Shown here: piece by piece, positions 63,501 through 64,000 of the stretch | How positions within the stretch are numbered: position 1 is the stretch's first letter | Layout: each line of letters begins with the position of its first letter | Assembly: GCA_009760855.2 (NCBI GenBank) | Contig: WPIO01000025.1 | Span: 4,759,001-4,823,000, forward strand | Reading direction: 5' to 3' | Length of the DNA stretch: 64,000 bases | Origin: Cristatella mucedo | Taxonomy: Eukaryota; Bryozoa; Phylactolaemata; Cristatellidae | Notes under the pieces: generated by a model | Told to the model about the DNA's origin: nothing | Seen by the model: the letters and a program-made list of their open reading frames with translations, nothing else | Databases searched by the model: none | Translations under genes and position numbers: made by a program

Positions 63501-63996
63501 TTGTAGAAATCGCTGTTACTTTTACTCTTCTGCTATTCATGCAAGCGCAAACCCGAGACTAGCCTCTCTCGACGTATTGTGGTTCATTTGTTCCTGAAGC
63601 TGCGAGAAGCAAAAGGCTCTTGTCATGTGACTGTCAATGTCATTATGTTTTAGAGGAAGATGACAGTGATCACGAATGCTGTTCTGACACCGCCGACAAG
63701 GCCAAGTGCGCAAAGTCGCGGTTACACATGTGCTTTAACTGATGGCCCGAGCTGGCTGGGCATCCACTTGGCATGATTTAGATTTAGACATGTTTTGCCC
63801 TTGTAGTCTCGACACGTGGACTGTTTCCCAGAAGGAGGATATTGGACGTGTGTGTAAGCGTGTGATCGATCTGGGCAGGATGGCTTACCTGACAGAGAAT
63901 GGCTTCACTAGCCGCCTTGCATTTTATGTCAGTCCTTCGACGTCCTTAGAAAACGTGGTACTCATAGCAAAGCCAATCCACAGATCTTGTACATAA
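40172..63996 (+). CDS. TRMT13: tRNA:m4X (2'-O-ribose) modification enzyme TRM13 homolog, 13 coding exons, 509 aa
   Basis: The coding sequence joins 40172-40378, 43355-43413, 48827-48893, 48980-49039, 49147-49216, 52194-52297, 53075-53323, 55339-55417, 57329-57400, 59664-59775, 63022-63230, 63654-63705 and 63807-63996, 1530 nt in all. TRM13 enzymes 2'-O-methylate residue 4 of the acceptor stem of some tRNAs using S-adenosylmethionine. Visible in order: a TRM13-type CCCH zinc finger (C37, C48, C59, H62); a U11-48K-type CHHC zinc finger (C83, H89, H99, C103); a SAM-binding LEFGAG loop at 217-222; GKHVCG at 314-319; the family signature ALCCHHQC at 367-374; and a conserved C-terminal block (GRVCKRVIDLGR, SLENVVLIA). 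All 12 junctions conserve phase. Length is close to human TRMT13 (481 aa). It starts 268 bp from RAD23 in the opposite direction. Identity is very sure. Confidence 0.95.
40379..41774 (+). other. TRMT13 intron 1, first part, with an unidentified minus-strand open frame
   Basis: A 119-codon minus-strand frame (40887-41246) and neighbouring broken frames (41250-41480) contain FELLDTFLTLESNLW and TLWHRLLRGF. They look like a decayed protein-coding element, but I cannot assign it. Short direct repeats of ttttaaaagccacga lie at 40919-40951. Confidence 0.35.
41775..41935 (-). mobile_element. SINE-B in TRMT13 intron 1
   Basis: Minus strand: the LINE-A-like tail appears as the complement of gagaacttgatctcaattta and ggcactttacatatg. 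The B-box is the complement of ctcgagcccacgacctcgg, and a class-II-tRNA-like head lies near 41900-41935. Confidence 0.8.
41936..43009 (+). other. TRMT13 intron 1, nothing recognised
   Basis: Open frames here (for example 42691-42972) are Cys/Leu-rich and have no domain. Confidence 0.4.
43010..43170 (+). mobile_element. SINE-B just upstream of TRMT13 exon 2
   Basis: Head ggcctagtggttaacatact, B-box region gaggtcgtgggctcg, tail gaagctcctgaaaagagatt, aagttctcttagggcgctat, then a short CA run. It ends about 185 bp before exon 2. Confidence 0.85.
43355..43413 (+). CDS. TRMT13: TRMT13 exon 2 (first half of CHHC zinc finger)
   Basis: Residues 70-89 (59 nt), between acceptor catcgttgtag and donor gtaagt. 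It encodes NSRQRIPCPLNPK and the first two bases of a His codon, matching the human RILCPLDPKH segment. It was found by searching for the missing part of the zinc finger. Confidence 0.9.
43640..43790 (+). mobile_element. SINE-B in TRMT13 intron 2
   Basis: Head ttggtccagcggttaaggtg, B-box ggtcgtgggctcgagcc, tail gaagcgcctgaatagagatt, and an ATT-rich end (attttattattattac) like the LINE-A tail. Confidence 0.88.
44302..44407. repeat. (AT)n microsatellites in the MULE relic
   Basis: Two AT runs (44302-44317 and 44334-44407) with TG interruptions directly abut the tail of the SINE-B at 44405-44530. Confidence 0.93.
44405..44530 (-). mobile_element. SINE-B inside the MULE relic
   Basis: Minus strand: tail complement of gtatagcaccctaagagaac and tcatctctattcaggcg, B-box complement of ctccagcccacgacctcgg, and the head near 44500-44525. 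Confidence 0.8.
45795..46780 (-). mobile_element. LINE-A 3' part interrupted by repeat D
   Basis: 46510-46780 is the LINE-A C-terminal region (complement; for example gagggaatggagagatctaa and aagtgagtgacagaacctt). 45795-45965 is its 3' UTR (agcatgcacagtgtcagcat). A repeat D copy lies between, so repeat D entered an existing LINE-A. Confidence 0.7.
46005..46505 (+). repeat. Repeat D copy 2
   Basis: It shares with copy 3 the ordered blocks taaccgaaatcagaaat, caaggcac, agttgggatacatg and ctaacacatttgtcttttga. It is more diverged than copy 3. Noncoding. Confidence 0.7.
46795..47300 (+). repeat. Repeat D copy 3
   Basis: It matches the complement of 27630-28150 closely (ttacatccgggttagacatg, ttgcataaccattttttctt, ttcttgacattctcactta). 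It starts with agcaaaatgtatccaaccga, the arm sequence that forms a hairpin in copy 1. Confidence 0.75.
47405..47522 (+). mobile_element. SINE-A, head-truncated
   Basis: B-box-like gttttgagccctgcag, then the body gcagtgatagccttaaggct and the tail tgtataaatgagactgttga with aatcag. Confidence 0.65.
47538..47610. repeat. (TC)n microsatellite
   Basis: About 70 bp of TC with short interruptions, directly after a SINE-A tail. Confidence 0.95.
47611..48826 (+). other. TRMT13 intron 2, last part
   Basis: Holds a diverged SINE-A (48330-48452). Minus-strand frames at 47980-48267 and near 48560-48740 (FKGALAALKKHF) look coding-like but match nothing I can name. Confidence 0.35.
48330..48452 (+). mobile_element. 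SINE-A, diverged
   Basis: gtaggtcgtgggttggttcg, attcctgcag, the body gggtgatagcagctgaggct and the tail actataaagctaccgaatca correspond to SINE-A. Confidence 0.6.
48827..48893 (+). CDS. TRMT13: TRMT13 exon 3 (second half of CHHC zinc finger)
   Basis: Residues 89-111, between acceptor tattttttag and donor gtatgc. It encodes FQDQLQRHLERCNAREK, holding the His and Cys that complete the U11-48K-type CHHC finger. Phase joins exactly with exon 2. Confidence 0.93.
48980..49039 (+). CDS. TRMT13: TRMT13 exon 4
   Basis: Residues 112-131, between acceptor ttcatttcag and donor gtgatt. It encodes YHVKDVNSG followed by an acidic SVEDDLLPAK, matching the human FYIQDINAG block in both position and spacing to the next exon. 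The donor is weak, but a longer alternative would break that spacing. Confidence 0.82.
49147..49216 (+). CDS. TRMT13: TRMT13 exon 5
   Basis: Residues 132-155, between acceptor tgttttgcag and donor gtaagt. It encodes an amphipathic helix (ANPEEVVAVVRRIQDIVG) matching the human SLSEEQLEKLIKKL segment. Confidence 0.88.
49217..50301 (+). other. TRMT13 intron 5, first part, nothing recognised
   Basis: No element was recognised before the SINE at 50302. Confidence 0.4.
50302..50470 (+). mobile_element. SINE-A, full-length reference copy
   Basis: Head aatggcacactaggtaaggc (A-box), ggttcgattcctgtgg (B-box), a small inverted repeat acctcggtcccgaggt between them, body gcggtggtgatagccgtaaa, tail ctatacaaaaagaggctgtt, ending in a T run. 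It is the best-preserved plus-strand copy in the window. Confidence 0.88.
50930..51100 (-). mobile_element. LINE-A reverse transcriptase fragment
   Basis: gtctgctttcctaagaaggt, cgttcactgtacac and gagtgatcagctctaaaact match the complement-strand LINE-A region at 10800-10880. Confidence 0.6.
51841..51895. repeat. (GT)n microsatellite
   Basis: About 55 bp of GT in TRMT13 intron 5. Confidence 0.97.
52194..52297 (+). CDS. TRMT13: TRMT13 exon 6
   Basis: Residues 155-189, between acceptor ttttcgttgtag and donor gtgctt (weak). It encodes a helical segment ending GRTLKHLKQE, matching the human ATKHLKQQ. The next exon continues ASLLG, like human ASILG. Confidence 0.9.
52298..53074 (+). other. TRMT13 intron 6, nothing recognised
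   Basis: Open frames (52524-52910 plus, 52630-52899 minus) have no recognisable domain. Confidence 0.45.
53075..53323 (+). CDS. TRMT13: TRMT13 exon 7 (SAM-binding motif)
   Basis: Residues 190-272, between acceptor gtggctgtag and donor gtgcgc. It starts ASLLGHM and carries CYLEFGAGRARLA, the SAM-binding loop equivalent to human FVEFGAGKGKL, then FILVERWRTRNK (human FILVEKVTTRFK). Between them is a Ser/Glu-rich insertion of roughly 25 residues not seen in the human protein. Confidence 0.94.
54480..54558. repeat. (GA)n microsatellite
   Basis: 79 bp of GA in TRMT13 intron 7. Confidence 0.98.
54925..54972. repeat. (TC)n microsatellite
   Basis: 48 bp of TC, the complement of the GA run 370 bp earlier. 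Confidence 0.97.
55339..55417 (+). CDS. TRMT13: TRMT13 exon 8
   Basis: Residues 273-299, between acceptor ccttttcctag and donor gtgagg. It encodes HRYGKEVASVERIRLDIKDL, matching human GKHRKKNSVFERLQIDIQHL. Confidence 0.93.
56020..56155 (-). mobile_element. SINE-A-like, degraded
   Basis: Complement of gcttcatttatatagtggtc, then gcggttatcaacccactggc, then tcctgctgtaggactcggaa, in the SINE-A order (tail, body, B-box region). Confidence 0.5.
56505..56735 (-). mobile_element. LINE-A 3' tail
   Basis: The (ATT)n-type tail (aataataataacacatttga), then ctcaatctctttctaggcgc, tttacatttgctg and agggtcagcatgcaagtgtg, all as in 9145-9400. Confidence 0.82.
57329..57400 (+). CDS. TRMT13: TRMT13 exon 9 (GKHVCG motif)
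   Basis: Residues 299-323, between acceptor tgccttgtag and donor gtatgc. It encodes LVAFGKHVCGAAT, matching the family block VGIGKHLCGMAT. Confidence 0.93.
57501..57597. repeat. (GT)n microsatellite
   Basis: About 95 bp of GT in TRMT13 intron 9. Confidence 0.97.
57640..57780 (+). mobile_element. Non-LTR reverse transcriptase fragment of another family
   Basis: The frame gives LMPKKGNPGLPGNFRPIT and, after a one-base shift, YKLLSGCLAARLSKL. This resembles the KKGD.. NYRPITCL ..YK.LTG start of RT in R2-like and related LINEs. Only about 45 codons remain. Confidence 0.55.
57781..58504 (+). other. TRMT13 intron 9, nothing recognised
   Basis: No element or coding signal was recognised. Confidence 0.45.
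58505..58672 (+). mobile_element. SINE-A
   Basis: Head ggtcttagcccaggaggtaa (diverged), B-box ggtttgagtcctgcag, gggcgatcctgtatttccca, body gtggtgatagctgataagtc, tail ctatacaatgaggttgttga. Confidence 0.78.
58673..59663 (+). other. TRMT13 intron 9, last part, nothing recognised
   Basis: No element or coding signal was recognised. Confidence 0.45.
59664..59775 (+). CDS. TRMT13: TRMT13 exon 10
   Basis: Residues 323-360, between acceptor tttggctttag and donor gtatgc. It starts DLSLRCLMTTL, matching human DLALRCLVETY, then a variable segment shorter than the human one. Confidence 0.9.
59878..60062 (+). repeat. Repeat C copy 1
   Basis: gggcttggtgatacctgtca, then tttgagaagg, gggaaaggctcccaag, and an ATAAT tail ending ccatttcaggt. 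Copy 2 is split around the LINE-B at 60626-61640. Confidence 0.7.
60062..60187. repeat. (TATG)n microsatellite
   Basis: About 125 bp of the tetranucleotide TATG, giving a spurious Met-Tyr-Val-Cys open frame. Confidence 0.98.
60570..61775 (+). repeat. Repeat C copy 2, split by LINE-B
   Basis: 60570-60625 (gctcggtgacacatgtcatc, tttgagaagg) and 61641-61775 (tttgggaaaggcttgcaagg, cattttaggtactga) together equal copy 1. Confidence 0.7.
60675..61640 (+). mobile_element. LINE-B, best copy (C-terminal RT region and 3' tail)
   Basis: CR1-like frames: FLKLNDDKTELLLIGHPKP near 60690, ARNLGVVFES, then a 229-codon open frame (60899-61588) with NNLTSSLVLFWLDYCNSLMA, GWLPVDQRIQSRVLTLTHTA and GDRSFSSAGPRLWSSLPQF. 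It ends with a tail of ACAT repeats at 61625-61640. Only the 3' third of the element is present. Confidence 0.85.
61776..62279 (+). other. TRMT13 intron 10, nothing recognised
   Basis: The small open frame at 62046-62267 has no domain. Confidence 0.4.
62280..62690 (-). mobile_element. LINE-A-like fragment, upstream part of RT
   Basis: Minus-strand frames: LLKKPTLDHDKLSNCRPISH near 62570, FQSGFRFNHYTEIDLLRVYA and LVILDILAAHDTIDRS. This is the start of the reverse transcriptase, upstream of most other copies here. Confidence 0.75.
62691..63021 (+). other. TRMT13 intron 10, 3' end
   Basis: No element was recognised; it ends with the polypyrimidine acceptor tttatttgcag of exon 11. Confidence 0.5.
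63022..63230 (+). CDS. TRMT13: TRMT13 exon 11 (CCHH catalytic-region signature)
   Basis: Residues 360-430, between acceptor tttatttgcag and donor gtaagt. It encodes GIVIALCCHHQCRWRDYVGK and SCMSAWATC, the most conserved TRM13 block (human ALCCHHRCDWRHYVGK and RMSSWATC). Confidence 0.97.
63231..63653 (+). other. TRMT13 intron 11, nothing recognised
   Basis: A 423-bp intron without a recognised element. Confidence 0.6.
63654..63705 (+). CDS. TRMT13: TRMT13 exon 12 (acidic linker)
   Basis: Residues 430-447 (52 nt), between acceptor ttatgttttag and donor gtgcgc. It encodes an acidic segment EEDDSDHECCSDTADKA, like the acidic linker at the same place in human TRMT13. The junction is fixed by the phase needed for exon 13. 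Confidence 0.82.
63807..63996 (+). CDS. TRMT13: TRMT13 exon 13 (C-terminus and stop)
   Basis: Residues 447-509 and the TAA at 63994-63996, after acceptor gcccttgtag. It encodes KEDIGRVCKRVIDLGR, LTENGFTSRLAFYV and SLENVVLIAKP, matching the human C-terminal block. The 3' UTR lies outside the window. Confidence 0.96.
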
Positions 63997-64000
63997 GGTA

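Overview
This is eukaryotic nuclear DNA, almost certainly from an invertebrate animal. It holds spliced genes with GT..AG introns and animal-type proteins. It also carries CR1-like non-LTR retrotransposons, tRNA-derived SINEs, Tc1, hAT and FLYWCH/MULE transposon relics, and many long dinucleotide repeats. I cannot name the phylum from the sequence. Nothing looks bacterial, viral or CRISPR-like.

Two real genes account for most of the window, and they lie head to head. RAD23 is on the minus strand (start codon at 39903, stop at 14009; 9 coding exons, 485 residues). It encodes the UV-excision-repair and ubiquitin-shuttle protein in the order UBL - UBA1 - XPC-binding - UBA2. TRMT13 is on the plus strand (start codon at 40172, stop at 63996; 13 coding exons, 509 residues). 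It encodes a tRNA 2'-O-methyltransferase with two N-terminal zinc fingers and a TRM13 methyltransferase domain. I rebuilt both genes exon by exon. Every junction keeps reading phase, and the order of conserved blocks matches the known families. Their start codons are 268 bp apart, so this gap is probably a shared bidirectional promoter. The TRMT13 start lies in a near-perfect TISU/YY1-type ATGGCGGC element.

Layout: 1-14008 is intergenic and full of decayed elements (LINE-A, LINE-B, a hAT relic). 14009-39903 is RAD23. Its introns hold LINE-A, LINE-B and SINE copies, an unclassified transposon ORF (25.7-27.1 kb), a Tc1 relic (37.1-37.6 kb) and microsatellites. 39904-40171 is the shared promoter. 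40172-63996 is TRMT13. Its introns hold a MULE/FLYWCH relic (43.9-45.5 kb), three types of SINE, an unclassified ~500-bp repeat present three times in the window, further LINE copies and long microsatellites. The last ORF ends 4 bases before the window ends.

The repeats interact. The main SINE family (SINE-B) carries the same 3' tail as the main LINE (LINE-A), as expected for a SINE mobilised by that LINE. Several insertions are nested, so their order can be read: LINE-A into LINE-A, SINE-A into LINE-A, SINE-A into LINE-B, LINE-B into another repeat, and repeat D into LINE-A. LINE-A, LINE-B, SINE-A, SINE-B, repeat C and repeat D are labels used only here.
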